This document shows positions 45,782 through 54,016 of a stretch of 64,000 nt of DNA, piece after piece; within the stretch, counting starts at the first letter, position 1, and the number at the start of each line of letters is the position of its first letter. Under the pieces are notes generated by a model. The model was not told where the DNA came from. It worked only from the letters and a program-made list of their open reading frames with translations, and searched no databases. The stretch is from the NCBI RefSeq assembly GCF_039522935.1, contig NZ_BAAAEI010000007.1, positions 94,668 to 158,667 on the forward strand, written 5' to 3'. The translations under genes and the position numbers were made by a program. This stretch comes from Bowmanella denitrificans (GTDB lineage Bacteria; Pseudomonadota; Gammaproteobacteria; Enterobacterales; Alteromonadaceae).

Positions 45782-47101
45782 TTATTTAACTTTAACGCGG
45801 TCACCATCATGACGCGCATAGTAGATAGCATCTACTGACACTGCATCGTTAGGTGCATTTACGATAACGTCGAAAGATACTGCACCACTTGTTACACCGG
45901 CGGCAGCAGCAGCATCACGAATAGCAGCAGAAACGTTAGTTACACCTTCAGCTACTGCCATTGCAATACCTTCAACTTCATAGGTATCTTCGCCGATGTA
46001 GAATACTACATCCACGCTACCTGCCTGAGTTGAGGTATTAGAGATAGTTACCGCCTGAGCGTACGAAGGACCATAGTACATTACAGGAACATGTACTTTC
46101 GCACCGTTCAGGGTCCAGGCACCGGCATCAGCCATAGTCAGGGTGGCAGCAGTCAGGTTGTTGGCACCGGCTGGGTTAGTATAAGTAACAGCCTGGCTAA
46201 CTTTGAAAGCTTGGTCAGGAATTACAACACCAGCAGGAGTGTTAACAGTAACACCTACAGTACCAGTTGCATAAGCCGCAGCAGAAGCGATTGACACAGA
46301 CATCATGTCTGCTGCAAAAGTAACAGTACCTGCGGCAGAAGTCACGTTACCGTCTTTAGCATCGCCCAGCTTGCCGTTGCCGTCTTGATCCAGGAAGCCG
46401 AAATCACCGTAAACAGTGTAGCTAACTGCACTGGTAGTCAGAGGGTTAGCAGTAGCTGCCAGGGTATTGCTAATAACCAGAGTGTCAGCACGCTTGCTGT
46501 CCGCGCCAGCGCCAGTAAAATCTTTACGGGCAGCGTTTACGTCAACAATAGCGTCAAACTTGGTGTCTACTTTGGTAGCCAGCTCAGCAGCAAAAGTAAT
46601 TGCAGTTTCAGCTTTGGTCGCGTCAACGTTAACAGGCGTGCCAGCAGCTACTACGATACCGCCACCAGATACTTTAACAGTACCTTTATCAGCAGCACCA
46701 GAGGCATTAACTTTTAAACCACTTACAGTAACGGTAGTACCGGTAGACAGGTCACCACCGTTTACCAGGAACTTGACTACGTTACCTTCGTAGGAAAGGA
46801 ATTGCAGGGCACCAGGGCTTGCAGCAGTGTTATTAGCAACAACTACGGTAGGAACGATGGCTGCGTTAGAGCTGTTTGTTGTGGCAACATCTGCACCGGT
46901 AACAGTCAGAGTGATTACGTTGCTGGCGCTGTATTCACGGCCTGTAGTGAAGGTCACTGTAGGAACATCTACCTGACCAACAGCTTTAGAATAAATCACG
47001 CCCTCTGTAGAACCTGTCACGGTCAGGCTAGAGGCAGCCAGAGCAGCAGTAGAGACTGTCGCCAATGCCATGGACGCAGCGATTAAACTCTTCTTAAACA
47101 T
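45782..47101 (-). CDS. S-layer-like secreted protein, Ala/Thr/Val-rich, cysteine-free
   Basis: A 439-residue protein from ATG 47101 (GGAG seven bases upstream). The first 22 residues (MFKKSLIAAS then a hydrophobic core ending AALA) form a clear Sec signal peptide. The mature part is rich in Ala, Val, Thr, Gly and Ser, acidic overall, contains no Cys, and looks all-beta. A calcium-loop motif DQDGNGKLGD lies at about 239-248. These traits, with a strong isolated transcription unit, are typical of an S-layer or other abundant surface protein; no family was recognised. It follows gspD directly and is the best candidate for the T2SS substrate. An in-frame ATG at 47149, with its own AAGGAG site, would add 16 residues before the signal peptide. 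Confidence 0.75.
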   Translation of the reverse strand: MFKKSLIAASMALATVSTAALAASSLTVTGSTEGVIYSKAVGQVDVPTVTFTTGREYSASNVITLTVTGADVATTNSSNAAIVPTVVVANNTAASPGALQFLSYEGNVVKFLVNGGDLSTGTTVTVSGLKVNASGAADKGTVKVSGGGIVVAAGTPVNVDATKAETAITFAAELATKVDTKFDAIVDVNAARKDFTGAGADSKRADTLVISNTLAATANPLTTSAVSYTVYGDFGFLDQDGNGKLGDAKDGNVTSAAGTVTFAADMMSVSIASAAAYATGTVGVTVNTPAGVVIPDQAFKVSQAVTYTNPAGANNLTAATLTMADAGAWTLNGAKVHVPVMYYGPSYAQAVTISNTSTQAGSVDVVFYIGEDTYEVEGIAMAVAEGVTNVSAAIRDAAAAAGVTSGAVSFDVIVNAPNDAVSVDAIYYARHDGDRVKVK

Positions 47102-47149
47102 ACTTATCTCCAATTTCATGAAATTGGGAGTCTCAAGTTGCCTGCGCAT
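47102..47149 (-). promoter_or_regulatory. SD-sequestering hairpin and alternative start for the S-layer-like gene
   Basis: In the minus-strand leader, CTCCCAATTT (47130-47121) can pair with AAATTGGAG (47116-47108 side), so the GGAG ribosome site of ATG 47101 lies in a stem. An in-frame ATG at 47149 has AAGGAG six bases upstream; ribosomes starting there would run through and melt the hairpin. Both starts share one frame. Confidence 0.6.
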
Positions 47150-47237
47150 CTTTGACTCCTTTTTTTTTCAGATTCCTAATCTAAGATCTTAGGATTTTCC
47201 AACATGCTCTTCTTGAACACGTCGAAGTCCGCCACTA

Positions 47238-47266
47238 ATTCTTAAGGAACTACCATTGCCTGTCAA
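47238..47266 (-). promoter_or_regulatory. Candidate sigma70 promoter for the S-layer-like gene
   Basis: On the minus strand a perfect TTGACA (47266-47261) is followed after 17 bases by AAGAAT (47243-47238). This would give a 5' leader of about 130 bases containing a CTAAGATCTTAG palindrome (near 47180-47191) and the SD hairpin. The -10 is weak. Confidence 0.45.
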
Positions 47267-47346
47267 CTAACTTATTAATAAAAATGTACATTATACAACC
47301 ATATGAACAGCATACAGGGTATAAAATACAACACTTGACAAACCAA

Positions 47347-49455
47347 TTACTCGGGGAGTTGGATCCCGCTAAGCTGTTCTCTGAATCTGGCTATAATATC
47401 ACTCCATTGGTCCATATTGGTAATTACTTTAGGAGTAATCATTAAAACCAGTTCTTTTTTCTCGCCGGTATCCCCTTCAGTCTTGAATAATTTGCCCAAA
47501 AGCGGCAAGTCACCAAAGCCTGGAACCTTAGACGTACTGTCGTTGTACCTATGATCTATCAGGCCCGCCAGCATAATGGTCTGACCGCTTTCTGCCACTA
47601 CCTCGGTGCTGATACTGCGCTCAAAAAAGTTGGGGTTACCACCCGCGCCGCTGCTATCTGGCACCTGGTTACTGAAAGACTGATTTAACGCCATAATCAC
47701 TACTCCCTGGGCATTCACAGTCGGGGTGATATTCAGGGTAATACCGGTACTGCGAAATTCGCTGGACTCCACCGCGCCGCCGCCATCAAGATTAGTGGTA
47801 GAGCCTTTGATGGACACTTCCTCGCCAATATTGATATTGGCGGTTACCCCATCACGTACCAGAATACTTGGCCGGGACAGCACATTGATGTTTGAGTTAC
47901 TGGCAAACAGGTTGGCCCGGGCAAAATCTTTAGTCAGATCGCCGGCAAACAGCCCCAACCCACCAATACCTGAAGCTTCAAACGCGCCGTCGGTACTCAG
48001 CTTCACATCCCCTTGGGTTAGCGCCCACTCAACGCCAAACTTAAATGAGTCGGAAAGATTCACCTCGGCAATCACCACTTCCATCAGCACCTGTTTGGGT
48101 AACACATCCAGCTTTCTGACCAGCGGCACCACATTTTTATACTCAGTACCGGTACTGTAAAAGATCAGCGCATTGGAGCGCTCATCTACCACAAAGGTCA
48201 TCCTGTCGTTACTTACGCCAAGATTGCGGGATGCGGTTTTCAGCTGTCCGGTACTTTGCCCTTTGGCATCTGCCGCATTAGCAGCCGCTGTCGGCTTGTC
48301 TCTTGCCGCTTGCTGATAGGACGCATCCAACAGTGGTCGCAGGCTTTCACCAATGTCTTTGGCCCTGGCATACCTGGGGTTAAACACAAAATACTGCTTC
48401 ACATCGCCCTTGGGCGGCTGATCCAGGGTTTGGGTCCAGAATTTAACCCGATTCAGCAAGTCTTGTGTGGCTGAAAATATCGCGACCGCGCCAATTTGAT
48501 ATAACGGTACAAAAACCAAATTATTGCTCTGCGGTGCATTAATACTGTTGGGAATGCCTTCATTCTCCAACAACGTGGACATTTGTTCCAAATACAGCGC
48601 CGGGTCGATGTAGGCTAGCTCCACCATTCCTATAAATTTGCCACGTGTCGCTGGCGAATCCAACAGTTGTACCAGTTCAAGAGCGCGCCTGACCGATTCC
48701 ACATCTCCGTTAACAAACAAGGCGCTCTGTATGGCGTCAATCGTCACGCTAGCGTCTGTCAGTTGCTCAATGGTGTGTTTAATTGTGGTTTTAATACCAT
48801 ACAAGAGCGGCACAACCTGAACGACCTTGCCACTGCTTTTAGGAATATCAGCCAGTTCTCTGCCAACCCCAACTTTGGTTGCCACTTTGCTTTTTGGATC
48901 CTTTGCTACAATCAGGTAAACGCTACCGTCGTACTGAATGGCCATATTGCGTTTGTTCAGTACCTCTTCAACCAGTGAGAAGAGTCGCCTGGCACTGATT
49001 CGCTCACTGATATTAAGGGTAACAGGTGACCCACCCGGTAAATCGGGGCCCAGCAGATAATTTACACCCAGCAATTGTCCGAAGCTGTAATGCAAAAAGT
49101 CGCGCACTTCCATCTGGTTTGCCGACACCTGATACTTAGCTTTGTCAGCAAAAGCATCCGCCAAATTGCGGTCAGAAAAAACCACTTCCTGCTTTTGCAT
49201 GCTTTCGAGTGTAGAAAAGCCGCCTTGAGGCTGTTGCTGTCCATCGCCCCCAGCTTCATCGCTAAGCTCTGCTGGTAGCTGCCCTCCTTTCAGAAAGGAA
49301 TCACCAATATTGTTCACTCTGTATTTCGAATCACCTTTGTCGTCACTGGGAGTGCCCGTTTGTTGTGAAGTGGCACACCCTGTCAGTACAGCGGTTAACA
49401 ATGGCGCCAGAAGAAGAAACACTGCTTTATTTTTCATAATATTTTTAGACATCAT
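47347..49455 (-). CDS. gspD: T2SS secretin GspD (lipoprotein)
   Basis: A 702-residue outer-membrane secretin. It has a lipoprotein signal with the lipobox LTGC (about 24-27) and a long low-complexity linker, then N-domains (N0 with GVNYLLGPDLPGG and repeated N1-like modules VVPLLYGIKTT). The C-terminal secretin domain begins VLPKQVLMEVVIAEV and ends with STEVVAESGQTIMLAGLID and VPGFGDLPLLGKLF, the family signature. It forms the exit pore of the system. It is the last gsp gene and overlaps the GspC-like stop (ATGA). Being lipidated it may reach the outer membrane with or without a separate pilotin. Confidence 0.93.
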   Translation of the reverse strand: MMSKNIMKNKAVFLLLAPLLTAVLTGCATSQQTGTPSDDKGDSKYRVNNIGDSFLKGGQLPAELSDEAGGDGQQQPQGGFSTLESMQKQEVVFSDRNLADAFADKAKYQVSANQMEVRDFLHYSFGQLLGVNYLLGPDLPGGSPVTLNISERISARRLFSLVEEVLNKRNMAIQYDGSVYLIVAKDPKSKVATKVGVGRELADIPKSSGKVVQVVPLLYGIKTTIKHTIEQLTDASVTIDAIQSALFVNGDVESVRRALELVQLLDSPATRGKFIGMVELAYIDPALYLEQMSTLLENEGIPNSINAPQSNNLVFVPLYQIGAVAIFSATQDLLNRVKFWTQTLDQPPKGDVKQYFVFNPRYARAKDIGESLRPLLDASYQQAARDKPTAAANAADAKGQSTGQLKTASRNLGVSNDRMTFVVDERSNALIFYSTGTEYKNVVPLVRKLDVLPKQVLMEVVIAEVNLSDSFKFGVEWALTQGDVKLSTDGAFEASGIGGLGLFAGDLTKDFARANLFASNSNINVLSRPSILVRDGVTANINIGEEVSIKGSTTNLDGGGAVESSEFRSTGITLNITPTVNAQGVVIMALNQSFSNQVPDSSGAGGNPNFFERSISTEVVAESGQTIMLAGLIDHRYNDSTSKVPGFGDLPLLGKLFKTEGDTGEKKELVLMITPKVITNMDQWSDIIARFREQLSGIQLPE

Positions 49456-49982
49456 CCGTTTTTAGTGATGAACAGATAGAGGTTGATAACCCTGTTATTC
49501 TGCTCCAACGTTACCGATTGGCCGGTCATATCGGTAAGTTTGTAACCTGACAAATATTGGCCCACACTCACTTGCATCTGTTCAACCTTACCAGATTCCA
49601 GATCCTGCACTTCCAATACCGCAAAGCGGCTTTTCTTTTCGTCAAATGTGCCGCGCAGCCTGTACTTGTTGTTACCGTCATAAAGAGTATCCAGAGCACC
49701 GGCTTGCGCCAGTTGCTCTTCCTTTGACATGACATACAACTTCTTAGGCTGCTCGGCAGCGGGTTTGCTCTCTTTTGGCGGGGCTTTTTTGTCAAACTTA
49801 TCCAGAGCCTGTTTGATACTTTCCGCTTGTTCTGAAGACAATACGCCAAGCGGTATTTCAAAGGTGTTTTCTGTCAGTTCATAGGTTCCGCTTTCTTGTT
49901 GTGCACTTAATAGCCGCCCGTAAAAGTCTGCCCCTGCGGCCAACGCACTCAGGACAATAACAGCAATAGGTATCTTCTGCAT
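49452..49982 (-). CDS. GspC/PilP-like inner-membrane clamp protein
   Basis: A 176-residue protein from ATG 49982 (TAATG overlap with gspM; GGAG upstream). One N-terminal membrane helix (about 4-20) is followed by a Lys/Pro-rich linker (about 70-90) and a small beta domain (about 105-170: YRLRGTFDEKKSRFAVLEV, then VSVGQYLSGYKL). This fits the HR domain of GspC/PilP, which binds the N0 domain of the secretin. No PDZ or coiled-coil extension follows, so it is a minimal GspC. Assignment is by layout and operon position, just before gspD. Confidence 0.7.
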   Translation of the reverse strand: MQKIPIAVIVLSALAAGADFYGRLLSAQQESGTYELTENTFEIPLGVLSSEQAESIKQALDKFDKKAPPKESKPAAEQPKKLYVMSKEEQLAQAGALDTLYDGNNKYRLRGTFDEKKSRFAVLEVQDLESGKVEQMQVSVGQYLSGYKLTDMTGQSVTLEQNNRVINLYLFITKNG

Positions 49983-50539
49983 TATCTTGCTTCTCCCTGC
50001 TGCCAAGCCGAAATCACTAGTCTGCCGTTCACTCTGCCTAAGGTATACCCTGCCGGGCGCATATTGGAAATAAGGCTGTTCACTTCCACAATGGCCAATT
50101 TAGGTTTCTGTTGTTCTATATCTATCATAAGGGCAAGATACTCCTTTAGCCCCCCCGTCATTCTTATTTCAAGCCGATGTTCCACCGCCATTCCTTTCGG
50201 TCTGGGTGTGAGCCAATTAACGTTCTGAACATTCAATTCATGTTTGGCCATCAATTCGTCAATTTTTCGTTGAACCTGTAACTGGAATTGTGTTGCAGAG
50301 GGTTCATCGGTGGTCAGCATGGGTAGAACATCGCCTTTTTGTGCCTGCAGCGCTTGTAACTTCAGCTCCAGCTCTTTTTGGACCGCCAGCAACTTTGTGC
50401 CTTTGCTCAACTGCTGTCCCAACGTATTAATTTGCGCTACCTTTTCGTCCTGCCATTCCAATACAGGTACTATCACAAATTTGAGCACAGCCAATACAAG
50501 CAAGAAGCCAATAAGAATTTGTTTTTTTAGCTTACTCAC
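49982..50539 (-). CDS. gspM: GspM/PilO-like assembly protein
   Basis: A bitopic membrane protein of about 186 residues. The start is probably GTG 50539 (GGGAG six bases upstream, overlapping the gspL stop); ATG 50557 is the alternative. A membrane helix (LKKQILIGFLLVLAVLKFVIV) is followed by a coiled coil (about 35-95) and a ferredoxin-like fold (about 115-180: EHRLEIRMTGGLKEYLALM). This is the GspM/PilO architecture that partners GspL on the inner-membrane platform. Confidence 0.8.
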   Translation of the reverse strand: MSKLKKQILIGFLLVLAVLKFVIVPVLEWQDEKVAQINTLGQQLSKGTKLLAVQKELELKLQALQAQKGDVLPMLTTDEPSATQFQLQVQRKIDELMAKHELNVQNVNWLTPRPKGMAVEHRLEIRMTGGLKEYLALMIDIEQQKPKLAIVEVNSLISNMRPAGYTLGRVNGRLVISAWQQGEAR

Positions 50540-51611
50540 CGGCGGCTCCCAGGGCATTAAATCTGACAGAAAAAATTTCTCTGCCACTGCTGTTTACCAC
50601 CGGCGCCACAGATTCCGGCATGGAGATTTCATCCCGGGAGGCAAAAAAAGCAATGGCATCTGTCGCCTTTGGCGCTCTGCCCCTGACGGTTATCCCTTCC
50701 TGGTTGACCACAAAAGAAAGGAGCTCGATATTCTGTTCAACCGCGTCCAGTAGCAATGGCAACAAAACACTCTTCAGCTGAGTTGCCTGCGTTTCGTTTT
50801 TCCAGGCTTGCAACTCTTTCTCCAGCACCTCGACTTGGTGCTGAAGATTAAATACATAATCCAGTTCCTTTTGCTGCAAAGCAACTTGCTGGCGAATCGA
50901 GTCCGATCTGTGATTTAGCCAAAGACTGCTTGCCGCCAAATAGCAGATAAAAACCATACTGGCCCCAAGCAGGCTCAAGCGCCAGTTGACTTTCGCCAGG
51001 CTTGTGGACAGTCGCTGAATGTTAAAGGCCTGCGTAAACAAATGTCCCGGGACTTTGCCGAATGCTGAATAAACAAATGCTGAATAATCAAGAGCGTAGC
51101 CAGAGGAGGTTTGCTCGCTTTGACTTGCCGATATAACCTGACTGCGAAAGTGCCCACCTTGTCTCATTACAGACAAAACCCGTTCGGACATATCCAATCT
51201 GAACTGTTCGGTATCCAGGTTTTCGGGCAAGGCCATAGCCACTTTTATCAGCAACGATTCTGGCAATACCATCCAAGCACGGGTCGCGATTGCGTCAAAC
51301 ACCTCAGCTTTAATGACACTGAAAGTCACCAGACACCGGTTCTGATCCAAAGACTCAACTAAGTAATATGTTTTGCCCGCAAAAGGTGCATCCGCCGACA
51401 TTTGTTTAGCCGCTTTGACGGCCTCAGATACTGAGGCGATGGGAAGCTCTTTGGTGGTCTCGTAGCAATGTTCTTTACCGACTAGTACCAGGCGTGCAGC
51501 TGTATGCTCAGATACATGCTCATACTTACCCAGACTTTGCCACTTATCCCCAACATGGGTAATCCACCCTAACAGCTTGGCTTTAAATATTTTCCTCAAC
51601 CCAGTCTCCAA
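50532..51611 (-). CDS. gspL: GspL/PilN-like platform protein
   Basis: A 359-residue protein with a cytoplasmic region (about 1-210), one membrane helix (about 222-240: LLGASMVFICYLAASSLWL), a coiled coil (about 250-285) and a periplasmic ferredoxin-like domain (about 290-355). GspL links the ATPase GspE to the platform. The cytoplasmic part resembles the GspL actin-like domain only weakly, and the protein is shorter than many GspL. The start is TTG 51611 or TTG 51599 (GGAG upstream). Position between gspK and gspM supports the call. Confidence 0.75.
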   Translation of the reverse strand: METGLRKIFKAKLLGWITHVGDKWQSLGKYEHVSEHTAARLVLVGKEHCYETTKELPIASVSEAVKAAKQMSADAPFAGKTYYLVESLDQNRCLVTFSVIKAEVFDAIATRAWMVLPESLLIKVAMALPENLDTEQFRLDMSERVLSVMRQGGHFRSQVISASQSEQTSSGYALDYSAFVYSAFGKVPGHLFTQAFNIQRLSTSLAKVNWRLSLLGASMVFICYLAASSLWLNHRSDSIRQQVALQQKELDYVFNLQHQVEVLEKELQAWKNETQATQLKSVLLPLLLDAVEQNIELLSFVVNQEGITVRGRAPKATDAIAFFASRDEISMPESVAPVVNSSGREIFSVRFNALGAAGE

Positions 51612-51668
51612 TGACCTTCCCCAACCAGCGCATTATCCCCAACAGCTGATCAAGTCACAACAAAAGAA

Positions 51669-52547
51669 CTAATATTTACTCAATACCAACATTGGATGCG
51701 ACGGGTTGTTTTTTTGCAGTTCCAGCACAAACCCCTTACGCAATATCACATCTCCTAATGTCACCTGAATACTTACCTCAAACGTATTGCCCGGATACAG
51801 GCTTACTGATACGGCCTGTTTTTGCCCCAGTAGTTGCCTCCAATCAGACTCAGATAAACCACTTTGCCGACGACGTAGCACTTCGTCCACAACATCAGCT
51901 GCAATGATGTGATTGATTACAGCTCGGGGAGCATAAAGCGGATTAACCTCATAGGTAGGATAAATGGTCAAAAGATCCTTTATTTGCGTAAAGAGCTCGT
52001 CATTCATCCCGTTAATAACCCGAAATTCACTGACATCCTGAATCGCACCATTACGCGGCTTTTTAAAATTGTACTGTTGATACAATGAAGCTTCAGCGCC
52101 ATTAAAGCGTTGGACATCATCGCTGTCTACCCAGTCGGCAAGACTCTTAATCACGGTTTCTGCTTGTGCATTGGACGCTCCTGCACCAGTCAGAACAGAC
52201 TGAAGTAAATCATCTGACCCACCGTTAAGCGACACCAAGCCAGTCACCGCTTGAATGGTCACTTGCGCACCGGATTCCAGTACAAAAGGTTGCCCCCAGA
52301 AATTCCAACGCGCTCCATAAAGTTGCATACCAGAGAGTCTTGTCAGGTCATGTCTGAAAAAGCCTTCCAATACTTGAGTTTGCGTAGTACGCCATAGAAG
52401 CTCTGCCTGCAGTCTGTCCTGAAATGCCCCGGCAACTGCAACTCGCTCTCTGGCGCCATAACTCAAGCTCAATGCCATCACGGCAATCAGCATGGTCACC
52501 AGTAATGCTTGGATAAGTGCAATACCCTCAGATTTGCGGTGTATCAT
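51669..52547 (-). CDS. gspK: Minor pseudopilin GspK
   Basis: A 292-residue protein from ATG 52547. The N-terminus reads EGIALIQALLVTMLIAVMALSLS: a prepilin-like leader ending Gly, followed by a hydrophobic helix. As usual for GspK the residue at +5 is not Glu (here Gln). An alpha domain inserted in the pilin fold (about 105-215, including VDSDDVQRFNGAEASLYQQ) matches GspK. It would cap the pseudopilus with GspI and GspJ. Confidence 0.87.
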   Translation of the reverse strand: MIHRKSEGIALIQALLVTMLIAVMALSLSYGARERVAVAGAFQDRLQAELLWRTTQTQVLEGFFRHDLTRLSGMQLYGARWNFWGQPFVLESGAQVTIQAVTGLVSLNGGSDDLLQSVLTGAGASNAQAETVIKSLADWVDSDDVQRFNGAEASLYQQYNFKKPRNGAIQDVSEFRVINGMNDELFTQIKDLLTIYPTYEVNPLYAPRAVINHIIAADVVDEVLRRRQSGLSESDWRQLLGQKQAVSVSLYPGNTFEVSIQVTLGDVILRKGFVLELQKNNPSHPMLVLSKY

Positions 52548-53199
52548 CGAACAATCTTCTGCTGCGTAAATCTGTGCCAGCCAGCGGGAAAACAAAATTG
52601 TCTGTTCCCTGATGACCGGAATAGGAAATCCGGATCAACTCAGGCAGAATCCCGCGATTTAATGAATTAAAACTTTGCCACCATGTGAAAGGTAAGTGAC
52701 TTGTATAGGCATTCAAATCCTTTGCACCAAAATATGATAATTCCACCTGCCCTACCCCATCCAAAAGCAGCAGACTTTCCTGATAATCAAAATCTGAGTC
52801 CAGGGCTGTCAGAGGCATGTCTGCCAGGCTACGCTCCTGATACCAGAGGCGATAGGAAAAATCATCATTCTGTTCAACAAACAACCTGATAGCAGCAGGA
52901 TTTCCTTTGTAAAAAATTGGCCGGGAGGTAATACCCACAAAACTGTCGCGATTTCCCTCAAAATACAGGATTGGCTTATTTTCAGCCCCCCTCAACATGT
53001 ATGTGCTACATGCGCTGATGGCCTCCTTCACCAACAGCCAGTGCTTTGACTGTTCAACAACATGTTCAAACCGGCTGGATTCCTTTTGCCATCTGTTAAC
53101 AAAAAATGAGTAGCCCATTGAAGATATCAGCAGAACCGAAGATAGAATTGCAGTAGCAACCAACAACTCAATCAGTGAAAAGCCTCGAATTGACCTCAC
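52528..53199 (-). CDS. gspJ: Minor pseudopilin GspJ
   Basis: A 223-residue type IV pilin-like protein. The leader SIRG is followed by FSLIELLVATAIL, with Glu at +5. The C-terminal part has the long beta-rich GspJ domain (LLLDGVGQVELSYF and SLNRGILPELIRISY). The likely start is GTG 53199, forming a GTGA overlap with the gspI stop and preceded by AAGGA; TTG 53202 is possible. The gene order H-I-J-K is the classical one. Confidence 0.88.
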   Translation of the reverse strand: MRSIRGFSLIELLVATAILSSVLLISSMGYSFFVNRWQKESSRFEHVVEQSKHWLLVKEAISACSTYMLRGAENKPILYFEGNRDSFVGITSRPIFYKGNPAAIRLFVEQNDDFSYRLWYQERSLADMPLTALDSDFDYQESLLLLDGVGQVELSYFGAKDLNAYTSHLPFTWWQSFNSLNRGILPELIRISYSGHQGTDNFVFPLAGTDLRSRRLFDDTPQI

Positions 53200-53612
53200 C
53201 AACTTATTTCCTTGTATTCAAAGCTCTGCTGCCTGTTTCCCAGCCTAACATTCAAATCAACCTGCCAGGTTTTAACCACAGCTGCAGCGGCAACTTTATC
53301 GTCAGCATCAGATACCGCTGCGGGGGGCGCTATTTCCTGAATAACCCTTGCGTTCCAGCTGAAATCCAATTCACGAAATTTTCCGTTTCCCTGTGCTTCG
53401 GACTGCTTATGTTGTGACTTAAGCTCATGGTTAATACGATCCAGCAAGAGTATTACGGAGCTTGATTCGACAACGGCCTGTGCGGCTTTATCATTTGCAA
53501 TGACAGCGCCATTTAACACCATTGTTGCGGTACCAAGGCTGATAAACAAGATGAAGGACGCAATCAGCACCTCCATTAGTGTGAATCCTGAAGCGATACG
53601 CATTGATTTCAC
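53196..53612 (-). CDS. gspI: Minor pseudopilin GspI
   Basis: A 138-residue pilin-like protein: leader ending ASG, then FTLMEVLIASFILFISLG with Glu at +5. This short length is usual for GspI. The start may be GTG 53612 (GTGA overlap with gspH) or ATG 53603. It is expected to nucleate the pseudopilus tip with GspJ and GspK. The small globular domain is Lys/Glu rich and less conserved. Confidence 0.83.
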   Translation of the reverse strand: MKSMRIASGFTLMEVLIASFILFISLGTATMVLNGAVIANDKAAQAVVESSSVILLLDRINHELKSQHKQSEAQGNGKFRELDFSWNARVIQEIAPPAAVSDADDKVAAAAVVKTWQVDLNVRLGNRQQSFEYKEISW

Positions 53613-54004
53613 TTGGATAGGACCTTATTCAAATCCATTGCCCACAAGACATCGTCCACAGAATAATTCACTTCTGAAACACTAAGGAATCCGTGGCTGT
53701 TAACACTGAATGTCTGTCTGGGAAAGTGAATATGCTCAAATTGCAGGAGGCTTTGTTTTTTCTCCTCTCCCTGAAAAAAAAACTGACAATGCTGGCCTTC
53801 CAAAACAACATCAATTTCACGCCCATACAAGAAAGCCTGATTGCTAAGTTTAAAAATCACCCCCTCGAGCTTTCTGACTTCAGATTGTACTCTTACTTTG
53901 TCTAGTGTCGTAAATAAGGCCGGGCCGACTAAAGACATGAGTAACCCGACAATGGACAACACCACTATGAGCTCAAGCAAGGTAAATCCGGAGAGGCGCT
54001 TCAT
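53609..54004 (-). CDS. gspH: Minor pseudopilin GspH
   Basis: A 131-residue pilin-like protein: leader MKRLSG, then FTLLELIVVLSIVGLLMSLV with Glu at +5. The remaining part has a short beta-rich domain. It starts at ATG 54004 (a GTG at 54010 is in frame). It is encoded seven bases after gspF. It would connect the main pilin stack with the tip complex. Confidence 0.83.
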   Translation of the reverse strand: MKRLSGFTLLELIVVLSIVGLLMSLVGPALFTTLDKVRVQSEVRKLEGVIFKLSNQAFLYGREIDVVLEGQHCQFFFQGEEKKQSLLQFEHIHFPRQTFSVNSHGFLSVSEVNYSVDDVLWAMDLNKVLSK

Positions 54005-54016
54005 CGACACTCTAGC

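Noticed and set aside
46091..46793. Plus-strand ORFs inside the S-layer-like gene
   Set aside because: Ser/Thr/Val-rich mirror frames caused by the biased codon composition of the real gene on the minus strand.
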